From Dromaius novaehollandiae (lineage: Eukaryota > Chordata > Aves > Casuariiformes > Dromaiidae): a stretch of 64,000 nucleotides of DNA. Every line of letters starts with the position of its first letter. Position 1 is the first letter of the stretch. The notes beneath the pieces are model-generated. The model had not been told where the DNA came from. It saw only the letters and a program-made list of their open reading frames with translations, and did no database searches. Where the stretch lies: NCBI RefSeq assembly GCF_036370855.1, contig NC_088099.1:154350517-154414516 (forward strand), read 5' to 3'. This document shows positions 13,333-25,805 of this stretch, in pieces. A program made the position numbers and the translations under genes.

Positions 13333-14458
13333 CTGTCAATAGGAAAGAAGAATAAGCTCTTGTCAGTTGTGAAACTCCCCCCAAAATCCTAGAACGAGAT
13401 TTTTAAAAACACAAAATGCATGAATCACATAGCATTTATGTAGAGAAGCAACCAAAATAGCTTGACTATTCTGAGTTGGAATTTTTACATTTTCAGTATT
13501 CCCAAAAGAAGAAGAAATTTAATCAGCAGAATAGGTAAATTGGTATGCTCAAAAAACAAACTAATTTTCCTACAGTTTGATTACATGCAACTTCTGAAAA
13601 GACACTGGACAATAAAAAGAATAAACTATTCTTGATGTTGTACTGCAAGATTAATCACATTAATTAATTGTTCAAATTTAGTTTCCCTAAAAATACAAGG
13701 CTGAATTTCAGTTCAATTCTTATGCATCTGCTGTCCCTATTAAAGTATTTGAAATAAATATCTTCCACTATTGGATTGAAAATTGTGGTGCTCTCATTTG
13801 ACATTTTGCTAGCCTTTTTTTCACCTAATATTTCACTTTATTAGGCATTTCAAAAATCATCACAGTGTGAAGACTTGTTAGAACTATATAAATCAAACAT
13901 GCCCATCAAAACATCTTTATACAAGTACTGCTACAAGTTATTTCCCTTGTTAGCTAGAAATAGCAAAACATGAAGCCAGTTTAATCAAAATTAAGACTGT
14001 TTAGAAGGCCAATAAACTCCCAATTTAATGCTCTATTTGAAAAGTTTTTAAATGCCTCAGAGACAAAAGAGCTAAGTTTTATTCTTTATCCACAAACTTT
14101 ACTTCATCTGAATTGAAGTGGATGCTTTCAATTCCTCCCCTGATTACGGTAAAAGAACAAATGAAGAAAGTGCTTTGGCTGAAAGCTGTTTTTTCCTTTA
14201 AGTATAACAGTTTTCAATTTCTCCTCTTAAAAGATACGATTCATCCTAAACTATCACTATCGTAAAACATACATGTGTGTACATACATGCACACACTTCC
14301 TTTTGTTGTATTCTTAAACTACGCTAAAGCTGAATTTTTAAATGCTTTAATGCTGCTAGCATTCATTAACTGGTAAAAACTATACCAAAACAATGCATTT
14401 TTTATTATTCCTTCTGGAGTCTTTCAATCAAGAGCATTATTTCTTCTAAAAGCAGCAC

Positions 14459-14461
<3 letters not shown>

Positions 14462-14489
<28 letters not shown>
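14462..14489. repeat. Poly(A) tract, 28 bp, in EIF3H intron 7
   Basis: 28 consecutive adenines. No retrotransposon body was recognised upstream on the plus strand, so this is called a simple mononucleotide repeat. Confidence 0.9.
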
Positions 14490-14903
14490 CTTGCTAAAAT
14501 TTGATCACTCCAAAATTGAAAAGCAGCAGGTCAAATTCACTTTTTAATGTCAAATCACTCAATATTTTCTTTACATTAAACTACCAGGACGTAGTTTAAT
14601 TCTCCATCTGTACAAAACATAAGAACCTTGTTGTATCAACACTCTAACATCCAGTTTTTAAATCACTGTCATAATTAACAGTGATAGCTAATTGGTCTAA
14701 GAAGCCTGCTATAGCTAAGCAATTTGCTTTTTCACCACATTTTCCAAACTTAGATTACTTAGCAGGGTATCTGGGATTTCTGTTCTCTGTTGCCATTGGG
14801 AGGGCCCAAACATTTGCCCTTCCAGACTGGAGACATAAGAAAGGTGCTAATTTTTTTTTAATCAAGCTGTGGCTACACATTGCAGCATACCAGAGAATTG
14901 GAG

Positions 14904-14926
14904 AAAACAAAACAAAACAAAACAAA
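14904..14926. repeat. (AAAAC)n microsatellite
   Basis: Four to five perfect AAAAC units within intron 7. A similar short array lies at 24352-24371 in intron 5. Confidence 0.85.
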
Positions 14927-15587
14927 TGTACACTCTGTTCCTGCTTACATTTTCATACACCTTGTTTGTGAGGGAGGTTGTTTCCCTTGAACTCTGGCCA
15001 CGGAGCTACAGTGTGGAGCCATGGCCTCTGCCCAATTCTATACGGAATTAGAAGTGAAATTTTCTCAGCTGCTGCAACAAGCTGTTAAGACTTAGGGATG
15101 TTAGCAGTAACTTCAGACCACAGATAACAAGGCAGGCAACTGCTTTGCTCTGACTCAACAGTTCCAGCCCAAACAGCTTATTCCTGCCTCGAACCTGTAT
15201 GGCCCCATAATTTCTGGTGTGGAGGGAGGAGCTGGGGTGTGAGGGAAGAGAGCAGCTTATTAAGTGCAATAGCTGCTACACCCATTCGTGCAGAAAGCCA
15301 TGCTCTCCAGGGCACTTCTCCTGCTCTGCTTTCAAATCCCATTTCACCTCTGCCGAACAGGGCTCTGGTTGCTGCTCCTTCCCTTTCCAACAATCCCTTG
15401 GGCACCGATGGTCAGTCAGGGAACTTATTCTGACCACAGAATAAGAAATAAAAGAAGATAATTTCCAAATTCATACATCAAATTTAAAGCTTTATGCAGT
15501 ATTTCTGGTTGAATAGGGTACCTTGCTTTTAAAAAATACATATGTTCATAACTGTATCTTGTAACAAGCCTCAGTTACTTCCCTAGA

Positions 15588-15650
15588 CCAGTGGTTTAAA
15601 ATTCTTTGACTTGTGGAAGGTCATTTTCTAAGAGAGGCATAGCCTGCCTA
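15588..15650 (+). mobile_element. Possible hAT (Charlie-like) transposon fragment
   Basis: The sequence CCAGTGGTTTAAAATTCTTT followed by GACTTGTGGAAGG resembles the terminal end of Charlie-type hAT elements (CAGTGGTTCTCAAACTTTTT...). Only about 60 bases look similar and no opposite terminus or 8-bp target duplication was found. Confidence 0.25.
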
Positions 15651-15922
15651 CGAGCAATAGGCTTGTTTTTATTAACTACCTTTTTTGGATAATTCAGACA
15701 CTAAGGCTATAGATCACAAGTTGAAATCACTGTCTTTGACCAAATGAAGGACAGTATTTGGAATACCACCAGTGTCAAAATATCATGCTGTAATGTGAAA
15801 TATAATTAAAAAAAAAAAAAAAAAGAAGATGCTTTCAAAGGTAACAACTGTATCATTACCCAAGGTGACATTAATATGTGAAAAGATGAACTATGAGTTG
15901 AAGGAGATTTCTAGAACATTAC

Positions 15923-16055
15923 CTGCAATAAGCAGTGACTCCATTCTTGGAGGGGGCTGTGGTGGTTTAAAAAGTTTATTGATGTCCTCTTCAGGAAGAG
16001 GGGCTTCTCCTCGGCTTTGACGCTGTATATTTTCTTGCTGACGTCTCTGCTGGTA
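15923..16055 (-). CDS. EIF3H: EIF3H exon 7 (Y277 to G321 split)
   Basis: This 133-bp exon has acceptor TTTCTAG and donor GTAATG. It reads [20 protein letters not shown], then [10 protein letters not shown] and the proline-rich [14 protein letters not shown], ending with the first base of Gly321. The charged helix followed by the Pro-rich linker matches the C-terminal tail of eIF3h. The longer open frames seen on the opposite strand across this exon are shadows. Confidence 0.97.
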
Positions 16056-18227
16056 CTAGAAACAAAGCAAGAGAAACAGAATGTAACAGGACTTTCAAAA
16101 CAGTTACAAGTTTTTCTCTTCAAATGCTCTTTACCTAACCAGCAGGTATGTTTTAAAAATTATATTTACCCACATGGGGTGAGTAACCAAGCCAACCTCA
16201 AACAAACAACACTCCCTATCCAAGAAATCAAACAACCAAGCATAAAAGTAACTGAAGCTCCAAACGACAACCCCAAATGCAATTCAATTTACTTCAGTCC
16301 ACTGGATAGCAAGCATTTCTTTTTCTTTCTGGAGTTGGCACCTAAGAGGAGAAGTGATGCAGTAGAAAATTATGCTATACTGAGATGGAAGGGGTTGTTT
16401 TTAAGATTTTTTTGTGGAGATAAATAATGCATCTGCTAGAAAGAATACTGTATGGTAGATAAACAGCTCCATTTTCCCCAAACATAATAGAAAAGCAAAG
16501 TTAGAATACGTACCTTTGAGAAGCCAGTGTCTCAAACAGTTATATACAAGATAGAAATACTCAACTTTATGCAAGTTAAAAGTCAAAACAGCAGTAACGT
16601 GAAAGGGGAAGAGAACTTTATTAATCAAGGTGTTTTAAACCAAAACATTTTACTTATAAACTGAGAACAAGGTGATGGTTGAAACAAAAATGCTTCCCAA
16701 AAGCAAAATGGTTCATTTCTCTATTCAAGTTATTTAGCTTTTCTGCTACTTTGATATAATTTCTCTGTGGGTTACCAGAAGATAAACTAGAGTAGCCATT
16801 TGTAAGGATTAATTTACTATTAAAAAAAATTATATTTGTTTAGAGTGGTTCCCTTTTCCATGCATACAACTCAAATTTCATAAAAGTTAAAAGACAGGTA
16901 GTTTTTTCAGCTATTGGATAAATATTTGTTCTTGCTGAACTGCCTACATTCAAAAACCTGTATGTGAGATTTCATACCATATGTCATAGTCGAGAATTAA
17001 TGCTGGGATTGGATACTTATTAAATGTAAAGTTGTAAGCCTCATCCCTCTAAGACCTTGTATTTAACACAAAAAAAACTTTTTAAAGAAACAGGCCAAAT
17101 TGTACAGTGTTTTCTCTCATTTAAATCTATCTGTGCATAAGCATTTGAAAATAGTTCATACTTAGTGGCATACTGAAATTAAATAATCTTTTTTCCAGTA
17201 GTAGTGACAAATACAGTTTTTTGGACAATGTTAAAAATAAAATCTTAAATGCCCATATTTGTATGTGAATTTCATGTACTTTCTTCTTTCTTTGCATTAC
17301 CCCATTCACTTCTCAGCAGTCTGCCTATTATTCTCTATTGAAACAGCTTGCTCTTAATCACAATTGCTCCATTTTAAAAATAAAGTTAAGACCACTAACT
17401 ATGCTGCAATGAGCCACTACTAAAGCAGTTATAGTTAGTAAAGAAATAAGTGAGACACCATGGAACCTACTTCGCTCTGCTCTTCCAAGTAAATAGATCC
17501 CCATGTTATACACATAACCCTTGAAGTTAGCACCATTAGCTACCATCTTTTTATTCAAAGCAGGCAGCAAAAAAAGCAAGTTTTTTGAAGATAGCATGCA
17601 GCAAGCTTATATGTCCTCAAGAATTAGAAAGCCAGGAGAGACCACTGATCATATATTGCTTCCCTAAAGTATCTCCCAATCAATCTACAACTTTACTTAA
17701 ATGAAAAAAAAAAATCTTAGTTTTAAAATAGTGATGAAGCATTTTGCATGAATCACAGATCTTCTTTTTAATAAGTAGCTTCTTTGCGTAACAATATCTG
17801 CAAAGCTTTATCTGTAACCTGGACTGGTCCATTTTTATTTTGCTGATACTGGATCTTGTTACATCTCAGTCTGCTAGATTAAAGAGGTCAAATTTATTTT
17901 TCATGCAGGTATTTCTAGAATAAGCAGGTCACTCCCTAACTTCATTTATCACATGAAGTGAACTGCGATCCAATTTCAGGTTTTTAAACCATTCTCAGAG
18001 AGCTTTTTTCCATTTTACCAGCATTCTTCTGTAATTAGACACAATACTGCATCACATGCAGCAATAACAAATAAGTAATACAGTCTCCATACCCCAATCA
18101 GACTATTTGGGGTTTTAAACAGCCCCTTTGGCATTAGGAATTAAGTGCCAACATCATCTGATCAGTATCACTATCTCCTGATACGAAACAAGACTAAAAT
18201 GATATTTCTGACCAGAGAATCACCAAC
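16056..18227 (-). other. EIF3H intron 6
   Basis: 2172 bp between donor GTTGGT and acceptor TTTCTAG. It is AT-rich with several poly(A)/poly(T) runs. No repeat family or nested gene was recognised. Confidence 0.85.
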
Positions 18228-18348
18228 CTGGTGCTTCTGCTGCTGCTGTTTGCTTACATTCCTCAGGTAGGTATTGTATTTAACAATGTCTTGGCTCATC
18301 TCATCCACTCTGTCCATCAGCAGCTGCAGACTCTTCCCTAGGTGATTA
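18228..18348 (-). CDS. EIF3H: EIF3H exon 6 (S236 split to Q276)
   Basis: This 121-bp exon encodes [20 protein letters not shown] then [10 protein letters not shown] and the glutamine/lysine-rich [10 protein letters not shown]. It forms the first long C-terminal helix, used in eIF3 helical-bundle assembly. The proximal acceptor is TTTTATTTCAG. The donor is CAG/GTTGGT, weaker than the GTAAGT donors of exons 4 and 5. Two further acceptor candidates lie 24 and 48 bp upstream in a tandem duplication, and either would extend the exon in frame without a stop. The proximal site was chosen because it gives the conserved protein. Skipping the exon would shift the frame, since 121 is not a multiple of 3. 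Confidence 0.96.
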
Positions 18349-18411
18349 CTGAAATAAAAGAAACAAACATTCCTGAAATATAAGAAACAAACATTCCTGG
18401 AAAAAAAAAGG
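18349..18411 (-). promoter_or_regulatory. Three tandem 3' splice-site candidates upstream of EIF3H exon 6
   Basis: On the gene strand, CAG trinucleotides that can act as acceptors lie at 18349-18351, 18373-18375 and 18397-18399, exactly 24 bp apart, inside a tandem duplication of a unit containing GAATGTTTGTTTCTT. The outermost follows TTTTCCTTTTTTTTTCCAG, the longest pyrimidine tract of the three. Using the middle or distal site would add 8 or 16 codons, in frame and with no stop. Which site is used cannot be told from DNA. Confidence 0.75.
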
Positions 18412-18647
18412 AAAAAATTTAAATTTATTAAAGGTCACTTGATCAGCATTTCTGCACTAATGGCACAATTCATAAATTTTCAAATTCCCAGTTATCTTCA
18501 TTCATGTGCTTATTTGTTATCGCCTTCTTTAGTGTCTTTGCTACATTGCAATTACCACATTTAAGTGTTTTAGTCTTTGCATGGAACCCCTTAGTTATGA
18601 AAAACCACTGCCTTAAGTGAATTCACTCTGATCCAGGTCAAATGTAC

Positions 18648-18688
18648 AAAAAAAGAAAAAAGGGGGGGAGGGGGAAGAGGGAGCGGAA
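18648..18688 (+). repeat. Polypurine / G-run tract with G-quadruplex potential
   Basis: About 40 bases are almost entirely purine, with runs of seven, five and three guanines close together on the plus strand. That is enough for a four-run quadruplex if the seven-base run is split. The EIF3H transcript would carry the C-rich complement. Confidence 0.6.
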
Positions 18689-21295
18689 ACATCTAATGCT
18701 TCTGTGACATGCAACCCTGAACAATGTCCCAGAAGATGTGTTCAAGAAGTTTGGTTTCAAGTTACTGCTAGCTTTTTACAATCTTTCTGAACCACTGATG
18801 GGACAGTTAAATCTTCAAGACTCCATCTCATTAGCAAGACTATCAAACCATGCTTGGAAGTCCAGCAGACACCACTCTCTCCTAGCTTTCGTGCCCAGTC
18901 CAGCCAATACTATACTCCACACCAGAGGCAACATGGAAGCAGCTAGGCTGGGCAGGTCCAGTTCCAGTTATGCGATCTACAGCCTTGGCCAGGCAAATGC
19001 AGTCTGTTAAACAATTTTTATTATAACCACTTTTAGCAATTGCTTCAGTATTTTGCAGGAATGTTTAACTTAAGGTATAGCTTTCAAGTTAAAGTTTTGG
19101 AAGTTCTTAGGTTGGTGACCATGGAGACAGTATTCATCCCACACTGTGTGTATAGGGTAGTGCCCGTAAGAGAAGGACACTTACTGTTCTGTATTGATCC
19201 CTTTTGATCAGGAGCTGCTAGCTTGCCGGCTCCAAACTAAGCCTTATCCAGTCCTACTTGGCTGAAGGCCAGCCAGTCAAAGGGCTAAACTCCATTCTTC
19301 TTTTCCTCAACTGAAAGTCACTACTATTCATGAAGTCTCTTTCAAATAAAAACAGTTTGGTGCACTTCTACATCAGAATCATATCCTTCAGTGGCTGCTT
19401 CTCCACACTGCCTCAAATTCCTACTGGCTCTTACAATGCATTCCCACCATCCTACAGGCTATGTACAATGCAAATTCTAACTGGCAGATACCAGTAGGAA
19501 GTAGTGCCATAATGTTAAAAAGGAACTACATACATAATACTACACATAGCCCTTTTCAAATGTGAATTATTCCCCAAATCCATAGAATTCATAGTTGCAG
19601 GCAAAAGCTGATAATGAACAAAGGCACTAAAGCATACATGCTGAGAAGGTAGCTAAGAACACTTATCATTATCTCCAAGTACGAGAATAGCTATTTCACT
19701 AGCTGAGCTGCCTGCTCCCTGAACAAAAGATTGTATCAGTAGTTTCAGGGCACAATTTATTTACAAGACAAAGTTTTAAAACTCAGTTCTGTACAGAGGC
19801 AAATGGTGAGGAAGACTTCAGCTACAGAGCAGCAAGAAAGGCGCCACTATAATTATTATTTTTAAACTTCTTGTTGGTTTTTTGTCTTTTCAGTTGAACA
19901 TTTCAAGCCTATGATATTTAGCACTGTGGAATATTGCCATGGCCATGGGTGTGCATATTTTCACTTTTTTATAGAGTTTATATTATACAGAGTTAGTGTT
20001 AGAACTGGATATTATCAGAAATGCCTCTGTAGGTACACACTAATAGCCTTGTAGGGCATGTGGACATCACAAATACATAATTATTTTACACATAGTGTCC
20101 ATACAAAATATAGCTGGTTACAAAGAACGATTTTATGCGAATCTCTGTGGGACCACAGCAGTGCAGCAGAATAGGGAAACAGGGAGTTATTGTTAGAAGT
20201 TGCAGTAATATAGTGTTTGCTCTCATTGCCAGGGAAACAAAAAGCTAAAAACAGATAACTTAAACAGATGTGAACTGAGACATGAAGCGATAAGTATGCT
20301 CCAAATACAGGATCAGTTTTTCCTCAGTTATCTCAGTGCTTCATACCCTTTTTTGCTCCACCTCTCTTAAAAAGTATATATACAAGGTTAAAGTTCTATT
20401 CAGCAGAAATTTATTCTGATGAGATTTCAAAACTTAAATCCCCATTGCTCCATAATACTCACCATGCACTCACTTTGCCTGAAAGCTCTTTTAGGCATCT
20501 CCTTACATTACGGACTCCTACAAAAGATCTCAAAGATCCCACTACTAGGTAACTAAATACCCCCTAAGCCTCAGTGCCATCCACAGAAAAGAGCAAGGGT
20601 GCAGGTAAGTGCGTTCACATCCGCATAAAGACCCACTTCCCCCCAATGCTCTGTGACAGGCAAACGTAAGACAACAGCAAGAACTCAGCACTTGCATTTG
20701 ACAAGTTGTTCTGGGAGCACCCTACTCAGTGCATTTCAGGGAGGTTTCTTATGACTAATTCTGGCTTGTCCAGTGATCTGAATGCCCATTAGGTCCTCCT
20801 AAAGCCTATTTTTCAGTTTTGTTTCAGATGAAACAAATCTAGGTTTGAGATCACTCTAAGTGGGGATGATCAGGAGATGTGCTTAGAAAGCACACTTGAA
20901 TTGCGCTAAAAGACACAGATCTACCTTAAACTAGCAACAGGAGATCACCACCTGAGGCATCACTGAATTCATACGGGAGGAAGGTAATACGAATGCTGTA
21001 GCTGCAGAACGGCTCTTAAACTAAGCATCACAAAGTCTGCACAGGGGGCTGGAAAAAACAAACAAACAAAACTCCACAAAAGCTGGAGCTTCTCTTACAA
21101 ATCTAATGAAGAAATAAACCAATGTGAGAGCAGTCTTTCACTAGAAATGTTAGGATCACTCACTTGTACCTGGCCACCTGTAAAATTTCCAGAAATTTAT
21201 CATGAGACTTACCTGTGTAGCTTGGATGATATCACCAAAAGGTACAAAACATGGACAAACACATACAAACTATCAAAAAGAAGCATTGTTTCCCA

Positions 21296-21321
21296 GAAAA
21301 GAAAAGAAAAGAAAAGAAAAA
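21296..21321. repeat. (GAAAA)n microsatellite
   Basis: Five perfect GAAAA units in intron 5. Confidence 0.9.
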
Positions 21322-21978
21322 CCACACACAGCCTGCAAAATCGTTTCTGGTGTTGTGCACTTTTTCAGTAACAGCCTAATACCACACAGGTTATTATTAT
21401 TCCTCTCCAAGAAGGGCAAACATGAAATCAAGTCTATGATACATGGATTACTTCCAACTTCTTGCTTAAGAATCACCAAATACACAGTTGACAAACAATC
21501 CTGAGGGTGAGAAATGGAAACCTGTGAACTGAGCATCCTAATCCATACAGAACAGTGATGGTCCTTACTGCCTTGTTCTTCCAGCTGATGAGCCTTGCCT
21601 TTGGCTGTGCTACAGTCTAGCTTCCACAGAAGGAGAACGCATCAACCAAAAATCAATTATTCTCATGTATCATTTGCCCAATGAGAGCATCCTATAAGGA
21701 TGCAGACACGGCTAAGAGTGACCAAAACAGCAGTCACCCTCTTTCTAAGCGAACACTTGCACTTTGCACTGCCCAAGCTCCCCTTTGGGGATATATTTTA
21801 AGGAGAGCAAAGGTTCCTGCACCAGCAAATTCCTGCCTCTCCCTCATCCCTTTGACCAGGGGTTAGAGCGCTCTCAGCTCTGTGGATTCAGCTGTTTGCG
21901 TGGGTACGCTTTAAACCCTTTCAATAAAATAGTCTACCGCAAACATGAAACCACCCTGTGCTGGAGTTTCCTTTTGTT

Positions 21979-22044
21979 AGGGAGGATGAAGGGAAGGATG
22001 GAAGGGAGGATGAAGGGAAGGATGGTAGGGAGGAAGAATGGGAG
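21979..22044. repeat. 24-bp minisatellite in EIF3H intron 5
   Basis: Two nearly identical 24-bp units (AGGGAGGATGAAGGGAAGGA plus TGG and A or T) are followed by a degenerate partial third unit. Each unit is itself a doubled 12-mer of the AGGGA(A)GGATGRA type. The strand is purine-rich throughout. Confidence 0.85.
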
Positions 22045-22984
22045 CCTGTCTTGTTCAATCAGACTGCTCCACAAAGCCATTTGTATAGCCGTGCTCTGAA
22101 ACAGATGAGAGAATAAAAATCTTTGAGGGCGGGAGGGCTGTAGAGATGAAATGGGAGCAGTGGGGAGGAATGATGCAAGCAGCTGGGGGCTGGAACCTCA
22201 AACTGGCTGTGCTTCTGTGAGATCCGCAACAGCGAGCTACACATGAAGCCCACATTTACTTCAGCATCTTTCATCAGGAAAGGACTCCAGACACACTTGC
22301 TGAAGGTCTGAAACATCCAAAATGCAGTCTTGAATCTGACACCAAAGCTTCAAAAAGAGGCAACCATTCACACAGTTCTTGGCTTCACGTGCCCTATTCA
22401 TTAGTTTTAGCTGTCTCTACGCACAGCTTGCGGACCTCACAGTTCACACTTTCACAGATGCCTACCTACTTGCATCAGCCTGAGAGGGAGCAGAGGCCTC
22501 TGATCCGAATCACCATGCTGTATCCAGCCACCTTAATATTGGGCACTACAGCTTTGAAGCTGGGGCTGTCCAAAAATGATGGTCCCCTAAACTTGCCGAT
22601 AATCCCCATAAATGGATCCCCTCCCTTATTATTTTTATTTTGCTGGCAGTCTGGATAAGGAGGATGAGAAATGGGAGCAGCAGCGGCATGTATAAGAAAA
22701 TAGTGTATTTGCTGTTCCATTTTTCTGTTTTTCATCAGCTGTACTGAGGCCCCTCTGTCAGAGTCCCATTTTTTTGGGAAAGGTGCCACCCTGAGCAGTG
22801 TTTCTCCTCCTGGGAGGAGCAGCTTTTTGTGGATTAGAGAGGTACTGCTGGGCAAAGCACATCATTTTGATTAAATATTTCTAAGGAATGTTCCCACCAC
22901 TTAGCTGAAAACCTTGTTTATATCTCAGCATTTCAGCCCGAGTTCAACCTGTGCTCTTTTTAAGAGGATTTTCTTTGAATGAGA

Positions 22985-23175
22985 TATGTAAGTCAGGAGT
23001 CTTGATCTCCATTCCCTTTTCTACTCTGACTTTGATGTGTGCCTTTGGGCAACACATTTACCCTCTCTGTGTCAGCTTCCCCCATCTGCAAATTAGAGAT
23101 TTTCATAATTATCTTAATAATCCGTTAAGCACATTGAGATTTCTGAATAAGCAGTACAATGTATAAAGGTTAACA
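22985..23175 (+). repeat. MIR/CORE-SINE-like relic
   Basis: The order of motifs matches MIR: AAGTCAGGAGTCTTGATCTC, then CTCTGACTTTGATGTGTGCC, then TTTGGGCAACACATTTACCC, TCTCTGTGTCAGCTTCCCCC, ATCTGCAAATTAGAGAT and a tail with GTTAAGCACATTGAGA. It is clearly ancient and diverged. The family assignment is from memory of the consensus. Confidence 0.7.
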
Positions 23176-24351
23176 TTGTTTCTGAAAGCCAAGTAACTCT
23201 CCTTATGTCACTTTTGAAAAAACACTGCATCTGATGTTTGAAAAAATGTATCTGCCAAGTAGATGTTACTGTAGTAAATGTTCAGCACATGTTTGCTTCT
23301 ACTGACGCACACTATTAGAAAAATTGCTTGAGACAAATTGAGATATTATAGAACAACCCTATTATGAAGCTAGACCACAAAAAAGCTTTTTTTAATTTAA
23401 ACTAGATCATCAATAGAATAGGGAAGAGATGGATGAGAATGGGAAAGTTGGTTGTAATTATTGCTCTGAAGATCTGGAACATTATCTGACAGGATTTTAA
23501 TTCTTGAGTCTCTATCAAAAGACTGGCAGTACTCCAAGGTCTTCAAGACGTTTTGGTCCTTAAGGGTAGCAGGAGGATAACAGTTTGAGCAAAAGGCCTT
23601 TACTTGCTATTACTTGCTAACTGCATGCTATTCTGCCTTTAACTTCCTTCCCTAGAATATTCTAGTCATTTCAGATTTCACAAGAGAAATACACATTTAT
23701 GCCCAAAAAATAAACTACTCCATACAATTATCACAAATGTACTTCAAAAGGAGAAAGATATTAAGGTGCAGGCAAAGTACCTCAAATAGCTCCAGACTCA
23801 AACGAGGTGGGTGGCTGAACATGTTAGAATCTTGATGAAACAAACTCTCCAGAGAAGAATTATGGGTAAGTAATTTCATTGCCAAAACCATTGTTTCAGA
23901 AGATTAAAAAAGGTTCAGGGATGTTCCCAAAAGACATCCCCTCCCGTCCCAAACCCAAACATGTAGCCTTAAAGTTCTTGCCAACTAATGCTTCAGCGAC
24001 AGCAAAGTTGAGTAAGGAGAACATGCATCAAAAATGAACAGAAGATGATACCTGGGATGCTTTTAGCCACAACTATTCAAAGACAAAAATGAGCACATGC
24101 AAAATGAAAATAAAACTCCAGAATAGTAGAAGTTTGAACTCCCCTACTTAAGGTAACGTATTCTTAGACAGAGAACTCTTGATAATTGAAGTCAACTGAA
24201 ATAGAGTTAAATATTTAGGAAGGCAGTATAAGCCAACCTACCTTGACTAAATCAGTATTAAAGTGTTTCTAATTTGCAGCTGAGTTATACCAATGTGAAA
24301 TGCCATTTTACATAATGGCCTGGTGGTAACTAAAAACAGCTATCAAATATA

Positions 24352-24371
24352 AAAACAAAACAAAACAAAAA
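24352..24371. repeat. (AAAAC)n microsatellite
   Basis: A short array of about four AAAAC units, followed by an A- and C-rich stretch. Confidence 0.75.
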
Positions 24372-25747
24372 ACCTAAAAAAACCCCCAAATCACTGGGGT
24401 CATTTTCAACAGCTTTAGTCTGCTTCAGATCAACCTAGGACCTTAAACTCCTCAAGCAGACCTGGTGAGCCAAGCATTCTGCCAGGAAAGACAGTTTAGG
24501 AGACATAACTCAGAAATCCCTCTGAAAACTGATCAATCTGTTAAATTAATTCCCCGTTACTGGGAAATTCTAGATTTCAATAATTACTTCAGTAAGCTGA
24601 AAAATTGCTGCCGATATAAGATACTAACTGTGTAAATTCAAAGAAACACACTAATTTGAAAAGGCACTTCTGGACAGGTTTATCAAGAACCCAGTTCAGC
24701 CTGTGTCATTGTTAAGAATGGTGCTGCATTCCTCCAAAAATATCCATTGAAAAGAAACTTTGATTTCTTTCACTAAGAAAATATATTTTCCCTTTTTTCT
24801 GTTGTGAAGGATTCCTAAGCACGGATGACGAAGAGTTCTCTTTTCTTTCATGCTCATGTTTTTCTCTTGCACTTCTCTGGTGCAAGGACCAACACAACAG
24901 CCCATCTTGCATCAGGCCAGAATTTCCATAATATCATTCCAAAAAGAAAAATCATTTGTACAGTTACAATCATTTATCTTGAGTCAGGACAATAGTATGT
25001 TACAGTCACTGGACAGTTTGTGATCAGTTCATCAGATCAAATTCACTTCCTCTTCCAGAAATGTATACGTGAATCTCAGCCCGTGCTGAGAGGGTAGAGT
25101 TCATGAGGAATCACTTTTCTCCTACATCCAGCGCTCTCTTGTGATCTTTGACCAAGGAAAGAGTCTGATAGAAAGTCTGAAAAGTCAGGCAGACCACCTT
25201 GGCAAAAATTCTTCACCAACTGATCAAATACAAGGTGCAAAGACACTTGGACAAAATAATTAACTAAATATCTTGTGACATTTGTCAACTCCTGGACAGA
25301 GTTCAACCCTATACCTGTTCTCTTTTAGCTAATTTCTCTGAAAGTATCAAATCCTTGATACATCCACATAAGCTCCATATACTACGACTCTAAACAGACC
25401 ATTATCTTTACCCTCATCCCTATTCAGACTCAAAAACTTATCTGAACAGTGTGCTGAAAGCCTGACTATTCACAGCACTCTGTGAAAGACTGACTGTCTT
25501 CATGGCAACCTCAAAGTTGAAAGAATAAGTTTCATGAAAAACAGAATCCCTCCTCCTGCTGGGAGCTAATGGTCAAGAAAATACAGTGGAAGATTTCTGC
25601 TAACTCAGGCAACATATGGACCACTAACAATATGGACCCATTAACAATAGCCTTACATAGGAGGAGAAAAAAAAGGCCACTATTATTCAGCTAATTTGGT
25701 GCTGTAGAGTCAATAGAGGGGATCAGAATCTTGGCAGATAATACCTT

Positions 25748-25770
25748 GGGGGGGGGGGGGGCGGGGGTAA

Positions 25771-25805
<35 letters not shown>
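25748..25805. repeat. Compound poly(G) and (AAAG)n repeat
   Basis: A run of 14 G, one C, five more G, then about nine AAAG units. It is a purine-rich compound microsatellite in intron 5, probably polymorphic. Confidence 0.92.

Larger units (their letters stand above)
13333..15922 (-). other. EIF3H intron 7
   Basis: 2590 bp bounded by the exon 7 donor GTAATG and the exon 8 acceptor ATTGACAG. It contains a 28-base A tract (14462-14489), an (AAAAC)n microsatellite (14904-14926) and a possible hAT-like fragment near 15588-15640. No nested gene is recognised; ORFs at 14681-15444 overlap on both strands and look random. Confidence 0.85.

Noticed and set aside
14440..14489. A28 tract as the tail of a processed pseudogene
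   Set aside because: No retrocopy body or target-site duplication was recognised upstream of it.
18570..18605. Possible reversed hAT end (AAAAACCACTGCC)
   Set aside because: Too short to separate from chance.
22389..22855. Overlapping frames on both strands in intron 5
   Set aside because: The open frames conflict on opposite strands and match nothing known.
25076..25306. 76-codon minus-strand frame in intron 5
   Set aside because: Composition is somewhat protein-like, but there is no recognisable homology and no clear acceptor or donor; kept only as a mention.
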